Part shown: positions 10,562 through 26,300 of the stretch, one piece after another | Layout: every line of letters begins with the position of its first letter | Numbering within the stretch: position 1 is the stretch's first letter | NCBI RefSeq assembly: GCF_963675165.1 | Contig: NC_087377.1 | Coordinates: forward strand, 16,968,518 to 17,032,517 | Length of the DNA stretch: 64,000 nucleotides | Reading direction: 5' to 3' | Origin: Halichondria panicea | Lineage: Eukaryota; Porifera; Demospongiae; Suberitida; Halichondriidae | Position numbers and translations under genes: made by a program | The notes under the pieces: generated by a model | Told to the model about the DNA's origin: nothing | Seen by the model: the letters and a program-made list of their open reading frames with translations, nothing else | Database searches by the model: none

Positions 10562-13500
10562 ATGTTTTCTTTGCGAGATGATGCTGACTTGAGGGAGTTT
10601 GTGCTGGAGAATGTGGAGCACTTTGGAGAGGAGAGAGTTCTAGGAACTGGCTCCTATGGCTCTGTTCAAGAAGTCAGTCACTAGCACTGCAGGCTCTGTT
10701 TCTGTGCACTGTCTCTAGTGTATATATCTGCTAGCTATTCTAGTGTGACTGCCTCCATGCACAGGTGATGATCAATGGTGAGGTGTATGCAGCCAAGAAG
10801 ATCCACGAGGTTCTCCTGGAGACGGACGAGCGTGGTGGAGTGGCCAACCTAGCTGGGAACTACCGCCGAGAGTGTCGACTCATGGCTCGCATCCGTCACC
10901 CCAACATCACCCAGTTTATTGGGCTGTGTTTCGTTACTGGCTCTCGACTGCCCCTCCTGGTCATGGAGAGGCTAGACTCAAGTCTGGACGATCTCCTGGA
11001 GTCCACCCCCAACATCCCCCTCTCTGTCACCCAGTACATTCTGGTCTGTGTGGCTCGAGGGCTGCTCCACCTGCATCGTGAATCCGTGGTCCATCGTGAC
11101 CTCACTGCCAGGAACGTCCTACTGACGGCATCTCTGAGAGCCAAGATCACAGACTTTGGTAACTCTCGTATCGTGAATCTGGAGCCTGGTCGACTGGCCA
11201 GGACTCTGATGAGGTTTCCTGGGACACTGGTGTACATGCCGCCCGAGGCCCTCTCTGACAGAGGTCACAGTGTGTACGGACCCAGTCTGGACGTCTTCTC
11301 TTTCGGAGTGCTACAACTGTTTGCACTCACACAAGTATGTGTGTAGTTAATGATATTCATAGGTTAGATTCCTGGTGACCTTTCATGCAGTGAATTACCT
11401 TATAAGTATTGTGGTTGTATGTGTTGGGGAGATCCCCCTTTAATATTGTTGACCTTCAGCAAATGCATTTTGTATGTGTATGATTGTGAATATACGTGCA
11501 CTCATTTTCTCCAGACATACATAAAAACAATCATGACAGTCAGTATTCACATGTTCTTTCACTCGTGTCATTGGACTAGGTGTTTCCAGGAGATCTCCTT
11601 GCCCCCACGTACAGCGACCCCAACAACCCAGACCACCTCCTGGCTCGCTCAGAGTTTGAGCGTCGAGGTCCCTACACGGCTCTCCTTGAGAGGAGTCTGG
11701 CGGGTGGACGTGAGCACCCTCTGTTTGGTCTGGTGAGGGAGTGTCTGGCCAACACCCCAGAGAGAAGACCGACCACCGCTGAGCTCCTCTCGTCTCTGGA
11801 GGAGGTGGAGAGGGAGATGGACGGAGGACTGCTCCTGCTGGACATTGGACGAGTGAAGACTGCCAGGACCCTCAGGGCAAAGGAGAAGAGGATAGAGGCT
11901 CTACAGGTGAGTCCAGTCCAGTGAGCTAGTAGGTGCAAGGGTCTGACACTGCATGCTGTACTCTGTTTTCAGAGAGAGGTGGTCCAGAAGGACAGGATAC
12001 TGGAGAGGAAAGATGAGCAAATAGTACAGAAAGATGAACAACTTACTGAGAAAGATGAGCAACTTACTGAGAAAGATGTACTTCTTGTGCAAAAAGACGA
12101 TCAACTAGATCAAAAAGACAGACTTCTGGCACAAAAAGATGAGCTACTTGTTCAAAAAGATGAGGAAGTAGCGGACAAAGATACTCAGCTGGCTAGACTG
12201 CAACAGGTCAGCAGAACCATCGTTTATTTCGTTTATTATAAGCTATTTTGTTCCACGAGCTAACATGTTGATAACCTTTTTTCATACAGGTATTGAATAG
12301 TGTCCGTGCTAATGCTGCCACCAAAGATGGTATGATTGCTGACAAGGACAGACAACTCAGTGAACAAGAGTCAAGGATCACTGATCTCATTTCTCAGAGA
12401 GAGGCTGCTCTAGTTGAGAGGGCCGCTCTCTTACAGGTATTATAGTAGTCACCAAATGCACACACTCTTATACGCTAGTATTATACTACAATAATGATAT
12501 TTGTTTGCGTACATGTAGCTAAGTGTGTCAATGAGATTCCAACAATAGTAGTATACCTCAACAATTGATGCTATTGTATAAATCATGTTAAGCCGCTAAC
12601 TACACATCCGTTTGAGTGTGCCTATAATTATGTACTTCCTTTAGCGGAAATTGTCTCGTTCTGTTGTAGAATTTCCACTAATGATATTCACGTCTGTGTT
12701 TTAGATTTCCACCAACGTTCCCCTGTACAGGCACACAGGGAACAAATTGGGCACAAAGATGCTGAGCTGGTCAGGAGAGACGCCATCATTCAACAGCAGA
12801 GACAGGTGAGACAAAATGCACCATTATATTATTGCAGAGCTATAGTAGAAGCTTTGATCTCTTATAATCGTACTGTACATTCTATTAGACTGGTGGGCGT
12901 GGCCTCTTAAGCTAATTAGAGAAAGTGATTTAGTGTGCATGCAATTATTGCTACAAGTAACACTCGCTTGTTAGTAGACACTATCCTAATTACACTCATT
13001 CATTATTCAGGGTCCCCCTCCCAGAGAGTTGAGACCTCCACTCACTCTGAAATGGAGAAGAGGAAAAGACATGCCAATCAAGATGGGTGACTCGGTACAG
13101 AGTGTTGTTATCGGTGACACGGTGTATGTTGGTGGAAGGTTTGCAGTCAATGATCGTGACAGGTGTACAGTGATGAAGCTCGAGCAAGATCAATGGACCA
13201 AACTACCAGAGTACACTGCCATGTACTTTGCTATGACATCACTCACTAATCGACTAGTGCTAGTGGGAGGAATTGATCCAAAAAACAACAAACGTACCAA
13301 TCAGCTTGCAGTGTTTGAGTCAGGGGAATGGACTCACCCGTACTCACCAATGAACATTGCTCGTAATTCCTCAACAGCTGTCTCCTTCAACAACCACATC
13401 ATTGTAGCTGGTGGGCGTCATGATAAAGGACGTACCTCCTCTGTGGAGGTGTTGGACGTGGCATCAAGAAGATGGTACATTGCTCAGTCACTACCTAACC

Positions 13501-13937
13501 CACGATCAAAACTGTTATCAGCTCTCATAGGAAACATCCTCTACCTAATGGGAGGGTACGATCACACTATGGTGGCAATCAAGACAGTGCACCACGTCGA
13601 CCTCAATGAACTCATTGCAAAAGCCCTTTCCAACCTGGACACACCCACTCTCTGGCAGACCTTACAGGAAGTACCATTCGTGCATTCAGCTTCTCTCAGT
13701 ATTGGGAGGTCACTATTAGCCGTTGGTGGAGCGGACAACAGACGCAACCCAAGTTCATCGATCCACCTCTACCAGCCTGACACCAGGAGGTGGGTGAAAG
13801 TGGGAGACCTGCCTACTGCACGACACAGCTGCACATGCTCAGTACTTCCTAGTGGAGAGGTCATTGTAGCCGGAGGACAGACAAAACCATTGGGTAATTA
13901 TGTTCAAACAGTTGAATTCTTTTGTATAAGCGATTAA
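10562..13937 (+). CDS. Gene B1: TK/TKL-like kinase - long coil - Kelch propeller
   Basis: Seven exons in consistent phase 0: 10562-10672, 10765-11334, 11580-11906, 11973-12206, 12290-12436, 12731-12805, 13011-13937; 796 codons with no stop. Residues 1-37 open the kinase (GTGSYGSV P-loop). Exon 2 has AAKKIHE (lysine), HRDLTARNVLL (close to the tyrosine-kinase loop HRDLAARN), DFGNSR and MPPEA. Exon 3 ends the C-lobe and begins a helix. Exons 4-6 form a roughly 150-residue coil with a 7-residue unit V-Q-K-D-E-Q-L repeated about nine times. Exon 7 is a six-bladed Kelch domain. Presumably it is a cytoplasmic signalling kinase: no signal peptide or membrane segment is visible. The start is the first ATG after an E-box promoter and directly precedes the P-loop; an upstream coding exon cannot be excluded. 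Exons 6-7 are shared with the A genes. Confidence 0.85.
13011..13937 (+). other. Kelch exon of B1
   Basis: Same acceptor and opening residues as the A1 Kelch exon. Six GG/W blades, ending ..NYVQTVEFFCISD-stop. Compared with A1, framework codons are nearly unchanged, while codons after GG (FAV, IDP, RHD, YDH, ADN, QTK) and the codons just before the following strand differ. Confidence 0.85.
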
Positions 13938-14048
13938 TTAGTTATTGTAATATGTTGTGCATTGTTAACAATCTTTTTGAAAAAAGTTTTCTAATTAAGT
14001 TCGCATATTTCGTTTATTTTTATTCGAACTGTTGATCTATAAGTGCTA

Positions 14049-14180
14049 AATACCGTATAGCGCGAAATTTTTGAGGCATTTATATTTTGTGGATAGGCCT
14101 CTTTTCGTTGCACAATGTTCGCGGAATGACTGCTTACCGGAAGCCACGCCTTAAATATTTGCACGTTATAGCAGGTAAGA
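14049..14180. mobile_element. Half of a CCGTATAGCGCG MITE in the beta tail
   Basis: TACCGTATAGCGCGAAATTTTTGAGG marks one end, followed by a GGAAGCCACGCCTTAAAT body shared with the complete element at 39106-39333. The right end is not recognisable, so this copy is truncated. Confidence 0.5.
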
Positions 14181-14295
14181 GAAAATTAAGTTGCAACAGA
14201 ATTTTATCGCATATAAAGTTATTATGATGACATGAAGTGGTACATACATAATTACATTGCCAGAAAATAGTACAAAAACAGACAAAATAATAGTC

Positions 14296-14762
14296 TCATA
14301 ACAAGTTCAGGTCCTTGGTTGGGGTCTTGTCCGAGGGTAGAGTGGACGCCTTCTCCCAGAATACAAAGTCTATCTCCTCTTCCGAGTCAGACAGTGAGGG
14401 GTGGGGCTCGGGAACTGAGGGGTTAAAGAGTCACATGATCATAGTCACACTGAGTGGCCAGTTTACGTGAGCCCAGTTATCCTAATGGAACTGAGGGGTT
14501 AAAGAGTCACACGGTCATAGTCACACTGAGTGGCCTTCTTAGCAGCATAGTACGCCTAAAGGTGTGTGTGTGTGTGTGTGTGGGGGGGGGGGTCGTACAT
14601 GATTGTACATTGCACACCTCAAATAGGACACACTATAGCTGACCTTGAATGACTTTAAGGGACTCTACAAAGTATGACACAAATGCATTTTCCAGCTAAT
14701 GTACTCTGTACCTCTACCTCCATTCTCAGTGCCTCTTCTTGTCTCCTCAACACTTGGCCGGG
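14296..14762 (-). CDS. Two exons of the unidentified minus-strand gene (beta tail, copy 1)
   Basis: Exon 14762-14712 follows a TTTTTCAG acceptor and reads PGQVLRRQEEALRMEVE, then a GTACAG donor. It is 17 codons, coil-like. Exon 14414-14296 reads PEPHPSLSDSEEEIDFVFWEKAS and ends ..TKDLNLL-stop. The intron phase between them does not match perfectly, so an additional exon may lie between. A copy of the pair is at 39823-39773 and 39537-39419. Family not recognised. Confidence 0.45.
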
Positions 14763-15183
14763 CTGAAAAATGGCCGCATAGCTGGGGGCCGGAAAAGATG
14801 AGGGGCGGAAAAATCAAACAATAGTACAGAAGACAAATCGATCAGTCAATCTACAATTAGAACTAGAGCACTGAAGTGCTACCCTCGGCAGTGTCCTGTA
14901 GCCAGGATAAACAACACATGGACACATTCAAACTGGTAGTGTGATGAAGGGTTTGGTACACGTACTGTACAATGTCATGTACAAATATTGTGAGCTAGTG
15001 TTCTCAATTGACACACGTTTCCCTGTACACACCTAAACTGCATACATTGAAGCATACCTTGTATACAAGTGCATGTACATACAGACTAGTAAGCATGCTA
15101 GGTTCCCATTCTTTGTACTGTACATTCAATAGTACACAGTCAACTCATTGCACTGCATAACTACACATTATACACACGTACCT

Positions 15184-15210
15184 TAATTGTTCTTGATGAA
15201 GGTTCTTCTC
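15184..15210 (-). pseudogene. Altered USF-like first exon, second unit
   Basis: Homologous to the exon at 261-285 (KNLHQEQ-type frame) but with no in-frame ATG and two extra codon positions before the GTACGT donor. It would belong to a gene extending left, where sequence instead turns into beta tail, so it is an orphan exon. Confidence 0.35.
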
Positions 15211-15521
15211 AATGCCAGCTAATGGTTAGCTCATGCACAAGCAGTCGATTACCAGGCCAACTTTCGAGGAAGTGCGGCTTGAGATGGAGGCTAGGCTGCA
15301 CATAATTATAATGGGCGTGGTTTATATATAAATGGGCTTGGCTATGTTCACAACAAATTTTATTTTATGTTCACTGAATAAGACACAAATATCATGTATA
15401 AAAACTATGTATACATAATAATACTGACAATGTAGCTATAGTAAGTGAAGGAGAGATTACTAAAAAACACACGTTAAAACTAGAACAGTATAAACAGTCC
15501 ACAATTATAATATACTGTACA

Positions 15522-17618
15522 CTACTGTTGAGAGGATTGGTCCACCGTTTCCATAGACATTGAATCTTGCCCGGGGCTACCAGCACTTGAGTTGCTTGTG
15601 AGCACATTCTGAGCCAGAATCAGAGTGTTGAGCAGACTAGCAGCAGCCGCGGCAGAGAGACCACTGTCTTGTCCAGTACCGTTCCCTTGCTGTACACATA
15701 CTGCAGTCAGGGAAACATGACGTGAGGGTGAGACATGAACGTGGAGATAACAAAAAAACATGCTTAGTTGCTGTTAAAAAATAGCAATTTTATTTTATGT
15801 GCAACTAACTACATGTGTTATATACGATGGCCTCTGCTGGATTCTATGCTACTAGTAGTAACTAACATAACACTGTGCTCTGCACTAAATGCATGCTTAG
15901 CAATAATAGTAATTTTACTCTTAAAAAAAAAACCAAGTTAGTGATATTTCGATGGCTTTTCCAATAGTACTTTAGTACACACACTCACAGAAACACACAC
16001 TCACCCCGACAATGGAACCAGTAGTTGCGTCTTTCTTCTGACAAGCAGGCACTATCTGAGCCAGCACCTTGATGAGCTCGTTGATCCTGTCCCAACGCTC
16101 AACTGGGCGTGGGAAGAACAACAACAACTGGTAATTATCGTGTTTAGGGCATGTACAATGAAGCTGAGCCAATTGGCAAAATGAATGAACCTTGACCTCA
16201 CACACACACGTACACCTACTGTACAGTCAAGGCATACTTAATTATTAAGACGTTACAGCATGGATGGATAGCCTCCATACAACAAATAATGTTTTAGAAG
16301 TGGCAAATTCGATGTTAAAGTTTCGTAACTGTACTTTGTGGGAAATGCTTCTATTTGATTATGACCACGTAAGTACATGTACATCTGTTGTTCACTATAA
16401 CTTTCAGTATTGAATTTGCAGCACCTTCATTGTGTGTAGCCTTCCTCTGAGCTTCCCTGTTGGCAGCCATATCCCCAGACCTGCAAACCAACCACCATAA
16501 TAACAACACTCCTCACAGTTACCGTATTACTAAAATGTTTTACGAGCATATGCACATTTTGCGAGGGTTGATCAATTCGCAACAATAAAATCGCAAAACC
16601 TAAAGTATGACTATAAATACACACGATTATTGCCAGAACGCAATAGTTAACAGCAAAATATTCTAGCAATACGGTATGTAGCAAGAATGATGCTTTCCCT
16701 AACATACTGTCATACATGTTATGCAGAGGTAGGCAATCACATGAACTGTGTACTCACAACTGCATTTGAACGATGGGGTCGGCCGTGTGATAATCCATAG
16801 TTGATATCCCGCTCATCTTGGGTGCTATAGGTCGACCCATTGCATGCAGTATCTCAGCACTACTGGATGGTGGGATCATCACATACAGAGGACCTGAACA
16901 CACACAACAACATAGTAAAAACTCAACACCACTTCCAAGAAACCTCAAACATTAGCAATAATACTCATGGTTCTACATGTAATTAGTATGTACAAGCACT
17001 TGGATAACTTATCGAGGACTATAACTTCTGGATTTGGCAAAAAAGCAATCGTCACACTGATAAATTTGGCCTTCTTTATTCACCATTAATTTTTGGCCAG
17101 ACTCTGAAAGGGGGTGGTCTGTCCACCATGCTGCATTTGGATGAGGGCGTGGCATATAGCGTTGAGGGTGGAGCCATCCTCAGAGGTCATGTCAGAGGGC
17201 AAACCATCATCGCTAGTTAGCGTGTGGACCTCCTGTGTGAGTGGGCAGGAACAACAAGTGTGTGTGTGTGTGTTCGTTATTTGGGAGGTAGTTACCATCA
17301 TGCAAATTCTAACCATGTAATAAGAAAGGGAAAATAATACGAAAACGAAACGTCTTAGAAGCCGGATACCTTTAAAAAAGCGTTTTTAAGTGCTAGTTTT
17401 TATATGTTACTTGGTGTGAAGTGTGTGTGTGTGTATTACCTGGGTATCATGCACAAGGCCAAAGTTAGGGCCCAAGTCACTGGCCTGTAGCTGCTCCACA
17501 CTCTCCCCATCATCACTCTGACTTATCTCTATCTCAAACTGTGAACTGGGTACCACCTCTTCAGTAGCGATAGTAACCGTCTCCACGTCGGTCGGCTCTG
17601 TTCCTACGTGTAGTATCT
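15522..17618 (-). pseudogene. USF-like: USF-like bHLH-zipper gene, copy 2 (altered)
   Basis: Exons: 17618-17440, 17232-about 17110, 16893-16758 (PLYVMIPPSSS..HAMGRPIAPK), 16480-16425 (REAQRKATHNE), 16102-16005 (VERWDRINELIKVLAQIVPACQ) and a last exon at 15700-15522. Helix 1 and loop are open, unlike copy 1, but a 6-base deletion changes ERRRRDR to ERWDR and removes basic residues that touch DNA. Exon 3 has lost about 37 bases including its splice donor. The last exon keeps only GTVLDKTV of helix 2. After that the sequence is unrelated to copy 1. The natural frame stops soon, while an AG acceptor 11 bases downstream would open a frame QGNGTGQDSGLSAAAAASLL..., which has no zipper. It is unlikely to make a normal USF dimer. 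Confidence 0.66.
16520..16676. mobile_element. TACCGTATTAC MITE, internally deleted, in USF copy 2
   Basis: Same site and ends as 1624-1833 but about 50 bp shorter. One end reads TAGCAATACGGTA, a single change from copy 1. Confidence 0.55.
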
Positions 17619-18234
17619 CTGTATTAAAACAGTTTTTAAGTGTTTGCTTTTATGTTACTTGGTGTGAACTCTGTGTGGGTACATACCTGGGTATCATGCA
17701 CAAGACCAAAGTTAGGGTCCACATTATAACCAACTACACATTATACACAAGTACCGTACTTGTTCAATTTAAGGCCACCCTCCAAATATGCGACACCCTC
17801 GATCTTAGGTAATATTCTGACCTCTAAAAGTAGCGACTGCTGTGTGTGACAATTATTTTTTTATGTTGCATCCTAAATAGAGGTCAGACCACAGCCTCGA
17901 TTCCAGGCCGCTAGAAACAATATAATTTTAAGCATCCTATAATCGAGGATAGTAGAATAACCTCCAATTAGATACGACCCTCTAAATATTCAACACCAGG
18001 AATTTTTCTAAACCTCCAAAAAGAAATGACCTCTCGCTTTGTAATTTAATATTTATGAATAACTGTACCTTGTTAATGTTCTTGATGAAGGTTCCTCAGT
18101 AGTCCCTGTCCATGGACTCATGTCTTCAGCCTCCACCAATACAGACAAATAGTTTGACCACTTGCTCAGAGTTTCAAAATTGACAGCATAATTTCTTCTT
18201 CTCTCTAGCTAGTATAGTGCAGTGAAAGACCAGC

Positions 18235-18263
18235 CACGTGGTTTAGCAATGTTATCGCACGTG
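18235..18263. promoter_or_regulatory. E-box pair of the second unit, now next to a transposon
   Basis: CACGTG at 18235-18240 and 18258-18263, same spacing as in unit 1. The KDZ element begins 50 bp away at 18313, so gene A2, which would have shared this promoter, now starts about 10 kb further on. Confidence 0.55.
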
Positions 18264-18478
18264 ACAGCTATTGTTTATTCCTGCAGAGAAAGAGGGCGGG
18301 TCTCATTGTAGCCACCCCATTCGCATGGGTCAGCACTGGTTAATAGTAGTCTTATGGTCAGCATTGGCACTGCATGTAGTCAAGGCTGGTTATAGTCAGA
18401 TCACTTGACCTATGAACTCAAGATATACCACATGCACACGGTTTGCACTGCACTGCACTAGACTGGACAACACAGCTG

Positions 18479-20042
18479 CAGGGGCGGATCCAGGATTTAA
18501 GGAAGGGGGGTTCTTATAGTAATTCTTGTCCGCGCGCGGGCAAAAAGTTCACTCGGCGCACAGCGCCGAAATTTTTGTGACCACGCCCACTAATTAACCC
18601 TCATGTTCTCCCTCATGATTTATAAACTTTTTTTTTTTTTTTTTTTCTTTATAATGTTTGATGCAGAGGAAGCATACAGGATATGACAAGGTAGCTAAAT
18701 GAAGCTAATAATGAAGTCAGTCCATAACCGAAAAGTAAAGGTGCAGGTGCAGGTGTACTTAAGTGAAAAAAAGAAAAAAGGAAAAATTTTAACTTATTGC
18801 TATAGTTTTGACAGGGATAATTTAAAAGCAGATGGGCTAGGGCTACTGATAACATTTAGGGGAAGGGAATTCCAAATGGGGATTACGCTTACAAAAAAGG
18901 AATGTCTATGGGCTAGGGTTTTAACATGGTTTAAAAATAATTTGATTATGAGGGTGACGGGGGGAAGGGCGAGGATGGAGGGTGAAAACATTGGGAGATA
19001 TTATAGATAAATTATTAAGTATATTAAAGCAGACTTTCAGTTTTTGGTTTTTCCTTCGAGATGACAGAGGTTTCCAGTTTAAGGAGGCAAGCAGGTCAGG
19101 GTATTCTGCCCTCCACTGCTTCGTTACAATTTTCCCTGCAAATTTTTGGACGCTTTCCAGTTTTTTTATATCTGTGTGGTGATGAGGGTCCCAGACTGCA
19201 CCGCAATAGTCTAACTTAGGCAGAACAGCCGTGCGGTAGATCTGGTTCCTGATCTGAGGTGGTGATTTATGGAACTTGCGATGGATGAAGCCAAGATGTT
19301 GTTTGGCCTTCTTGCAGGTGTTGTGTATGTGACATGCCCATTTTAGATCATTATTGACAGTAACACCAAGGTACTTTACAGTATCACATGGGGAGATCCG
19401 ATGGTTGTTTATATCTATATTCATTGGGATAGTGCGTGTAGAGCGAGTTATTGTAAGCAGTTTGGTCTTGGAGTGGTTTGCTGTGAGGCCGTGAGATTGC
19501 ATCCAGGAGTTTATTTCATTGACGTCTCCCTGTAGGTCCTGAGTAAACACAGGAGAGATGGTTGTGACTGGAGGAGAGATAGTAGTGGTCCCCAGTGGAA
19601 AGACAGACGGTGGTGGCTGGTGAAGAGGAGACTTGGCTATAGACTTGTAGAACTTGACCATCAATATATTAATGATTTTATAGCAATTATACATGTAAGT
19701 ATGCAGTGTCATTCAATATGCAGTGTCATGCACTCTCCCTTACCTGAAACTTTCCTCTTCTTACACCAGGAGTCAAGGATGGATTCATGGCTAGATATAA
19801 TAATCACTTGACCACGGTGCAAATCAATGTGGCTGCAGTAGCCAGCCCCACCCTCTTGTTATGTAGAGAGAACCAGCCCCACCCTTTTATTATGCAAAGA
19901 GAACCAGCCCCACCCTTTTATTAAGCAGAGAGGACGTACGTACTTTGTCACGACAGTAGTACAGTTAGCTAGCTAACTAATATATACTAGCTGGAAGGGT
20001 AGTTCGTACGAACCCAACGAACTACCTCTGGATCCGCCCCTG
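18479..20042. mobile_element. Element with CAGGGGCGGATCCAG ends carrying an RT fragment
   Basis: CAGGGGCGGATCCAG at the left and its complement CTGGATCCGCCCCTG at the right bound 1.56 kb. The 5-bp repeat AGCTG is immediately outside both ends (18474-18478, 20043-20047). Ends of this type belong to DNA elements, so the reverse-transcriptase segment inside was probably captured or inserted. There is a (T)22 run near 18629. Confidence 0.6.
18790..19650 (-). pseudogene. Non-LTR retrotransposon reverse transcriptase, C-terminal fragment
   Basis: The minus strand reads QGDVNEINSWMQSHGL (RT thumb side), KYLGVTVNNDLKW, LPKLDYCGAVWDPH and LLASLNWKPLSSRR, all typical of Jockey/CR1-like non-LTR polymerases. 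After a frameshift near 18920-18930 another frame continues with HSFFVSVIPIWNSLPLNV, the usual C-terminal signature. Palm and endonuclease domains are absent. The role in an intact element is target-primed reverse transcription. Here it is a dead relic. Confidence 0.8.
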
Positions 20043-20089
20043 AGCTGGTTGGTACAAGGTGGAGAGTAGTGCTAGTGATCAGTAGAATC

Positions 20090-22869
<2,780 letters not shown>

Positions 22870-23365
22870 CCAGCTGACTATAAAACTACTATGATAATTG
22901 TTATAATTATTGTATATACAATTGTAATAGGAATGGTAAAGGTTTCCTTCCATTTTATTCGCGATTCTATATTCTCTCTATCTTGTGTACTGTATACGTA
23001 AGTAAGATTACGTTATTATTGTTTGTACGTACGTATATAATTATGTATGTACAATTGTATGTATGACATAGATAATAATTTATGTCCGAGTTTAGGACTA
23101 TATATATAATTGTCAAAACTATATGCAGTTCATATTCATATAATGTTTAATTATGCATGCGCGCAGTTGACTTATAATAGCCTTGACTTCAATTTATAAA
23201 AGGCATTGATGTTTAAGAAATAATGACTGCCTATAGCTATAAGTGTGATTAATAAATTATTAATTAAAGTACATAAAAAAGATAAGTGTTCAATTGTCCA
23301 CGTCAGAATCATCATCACTACTACTGTCTGTACACATAATATCAGTAACGGAAGGGTAATCATGT

Positions 23366-26300
23366 TCATGAATTAATTTGACAATTGTAAAAAAATGAAC
23401 CATCTGGACCTAATAAGCTCGTATCAGGTAGCTCTACAGTATGATACTGGTTAACTGTTCTGGAAAACGTAATTAAATAAGATTCGCAAAGTAATAATCT
23501 TCGATGCAAAAGGTTAAGGCAACCTTTCTGAAACAGAGACAGACTATCAGATGTGGCGATATCCTGTATATGACGACTTATTACGGAATGCTCGTATTTC
23601 AGGTTGTTGGCAACAGTATTAATTTCTTCCATTATCATCTTCACTTCTTCCGTTGCCCTTTCCTTCATATTACACGCTCTCACAACTTTTATCCACAAAT
23701 GAATGGGAATGGTACAATTTCCAGCCGACGCGACCTCCAACGTAGACAATTCTTCCAAATTGGAAACTGTCTCCCAATTCAAATTGGCTGGCAGATGGTA
23801 TGCTACTCCTTCAAATTGATCATGACGCATACCATTAAATCTGCTCACTGTTCGTTTCAGCGTACTCGTACTTGATGATATCTTCTTTGCAAGGCGTGCA
23901 GCAATCGATTGACCATCTGTAACATAGTACATAGATCATGTTAGCATGCATACATACTACAATCTGATTGACTAAAGGTAGTGTTCTATCCAACTTAGAA
24001 AATCATGTAGATCAAAATCTGATTGGCTAGAGAATCATGGTTGCTATAATAAAAATAAAATTAATGCTTAGACACTAGCTGTTTAGGAAGTTTCCACATA
24101 ATTTAGAAGCCCTTAGGGCTAGTAGAACCCTCACTACGTTTGGGATACTGCTCTTTGGGCTTCTAAATCATAATTATTACTTAACTATTATTTATATAAT
24201 TACATGATTGTGCTGACTAACATTCTTACCAGCGTATCTCGCTTTGGCGCTCGCGAGCAATATGAAGGATGTTCTGAAAGGTTTTGTGACGTTGCCCGAA
24301 ACCTGTCAAAGTTTCATCACGATTTTGATACAATCATCTGATAATTAATGTTCACTCAGATCAGTTTGACTCCTTGCGAACAGCCCGTGTTGTTGTTTCT
24401 GCAATTGTTCAGCTGATGACTCCGTCAGTGTACCTGAAGGTGCAATATAAAAGTGCACAAAATTCACAAACTTTATTCTTGGCTACGTCTAACCATTTGA
24501 CTCATTGATTAGCTTTGATAAGTCCTCTGTTGCACTATGTTGAGTGTTTTGGGCGTTCTTCAGCCTTTTGACTAACGATGCCCCTACGTATACAAGAGTT
24601 AGCACTTTTTTTCCCTTTATGCAAAGCATACATAGGTGCATACCAACTAGTGCTGAGAGCTAATATTAAGGTAGCCCTAACAAAAAACAAACCTAGATTA
24701 AGACGTACTCTTGATATAATGTAATAGAGCTGAGGTAAGGACATCAATGCGATGAGATGGTCGCATTTCTTTGGTGGATTTAGCAAATCTTCTTAGACAT
24801 GACCACAGTCTCTCCATAGCTTCACCATCAGTAAGTCCGCATCCAGTTAGGACTCTAGGTGAATATGTCAGCTACATGTATAATACAACAGTAAGTTATT
24901 AACACACAGCTTTGGCATCTTTCTTCTTACCTGACAGAATGCACAATGCCCATAGACATGAAAAATTGGCACTCCTAATGTTGTCTTTTCTAACATGTCA
25001 AGATGTCCACGATTCTGGAGAAGTAATCAAATATAAGTGCGTACTAATTAAGATTAGATCTGACTATTGAGACACAAACCTTCAGATGAGTTTCGAGTAA
25101 GCAGGCAATATCATACAGTAACAACAGACACTTGTCACCCTTGTTTTGGTGTGCCTTCTTTAGCAGGTACACAGGATATGCTAGTCTAGATAATTAAGAT
25201 ACAGAATACCTTAATTTTTAACAATGCACCATGTATGCTCTTTTTGAAAACCTTAATGTTACGTACATACCTTTCTCCATGCTTCATATTCAGAAATCTT
25301 TGGGGAAACTCATGACGACACATGCTTCCAAACACGGCAGTTTCATCTAGAGCTGCGTACCTTGATTTAGAAAATGCTTGTAGTAATACTGCAATCTGAT
25401 AGGTCACTGAGAGGTCCATTATTTCACTTATGGACCTGAGGTCTTCTAAGTAGGTCTATTATACTGATTATGCCTACAGGCAAGATGATGTCAAGATTAA
25501 CTTGTATTGAACATGGCAACATCACACAGTTTATGTTGAAGTCATAGTAACGATGATACAGTGCATCATTAAAAATTAATTTTTTTTAAAGTTTTGCGTT
25601 CTGCAGTGCCGCTTTGCAGCTTTTATCTCTCTCTTACAGCTACAATAGCTAGTGCTCTAGTGCAGAGCTAACTACTATGACAATAGCAACTTTTTATTTG
25701 CAATGCGTGATTCTCAAGAAACAGAAACTGCCTTCATCAATGTGAGTTTTTTTATGTAGACTAGCCAGAGCAAAGCTTTAACGTTGCTTGAGGCTTGTAG
25801 AAACTCTTGGTTTCAGAGTCTTCTTTGTGTTAATATAGCCTAGCTTGCTTAGCACTATTCTAAACCAGTTATAGGCCTCGTCAACGGTCACTATGGAGTT
25901 TTGAGACCCTCAGGCCCTTAGTAGCACCCTCGCTACGCTCGAGATGCTACAGCCTCGGGCCTTCAGGTCTCAAAACCCCATAGAGACCTTGGACTCAGTC
26001 TATAACTATTATTTGGAGCGCAAAGTGTCTCCAGCGAGGAACTCATGACACCCCTAATGCCAGGATAAAATTAACTGAGTGAAATGTGCTAAAAGTCTAT
26101 TTAAACGATTACATCCAAATTGTATAGCGCAGGTTTTCACACTTGACCAATTAAGTATAACGCTAAAACCTTACCTTGTCGATTATCTGGCCAAATGTAT
26201 CATAATCAGCAACAAACTCATCTACTGCTTGCTGTTCCTCAAAGAATACACCAGAGAAGAGTGGTGGTCGAACACTAACACCAGCAGACTTTTTCCGACA

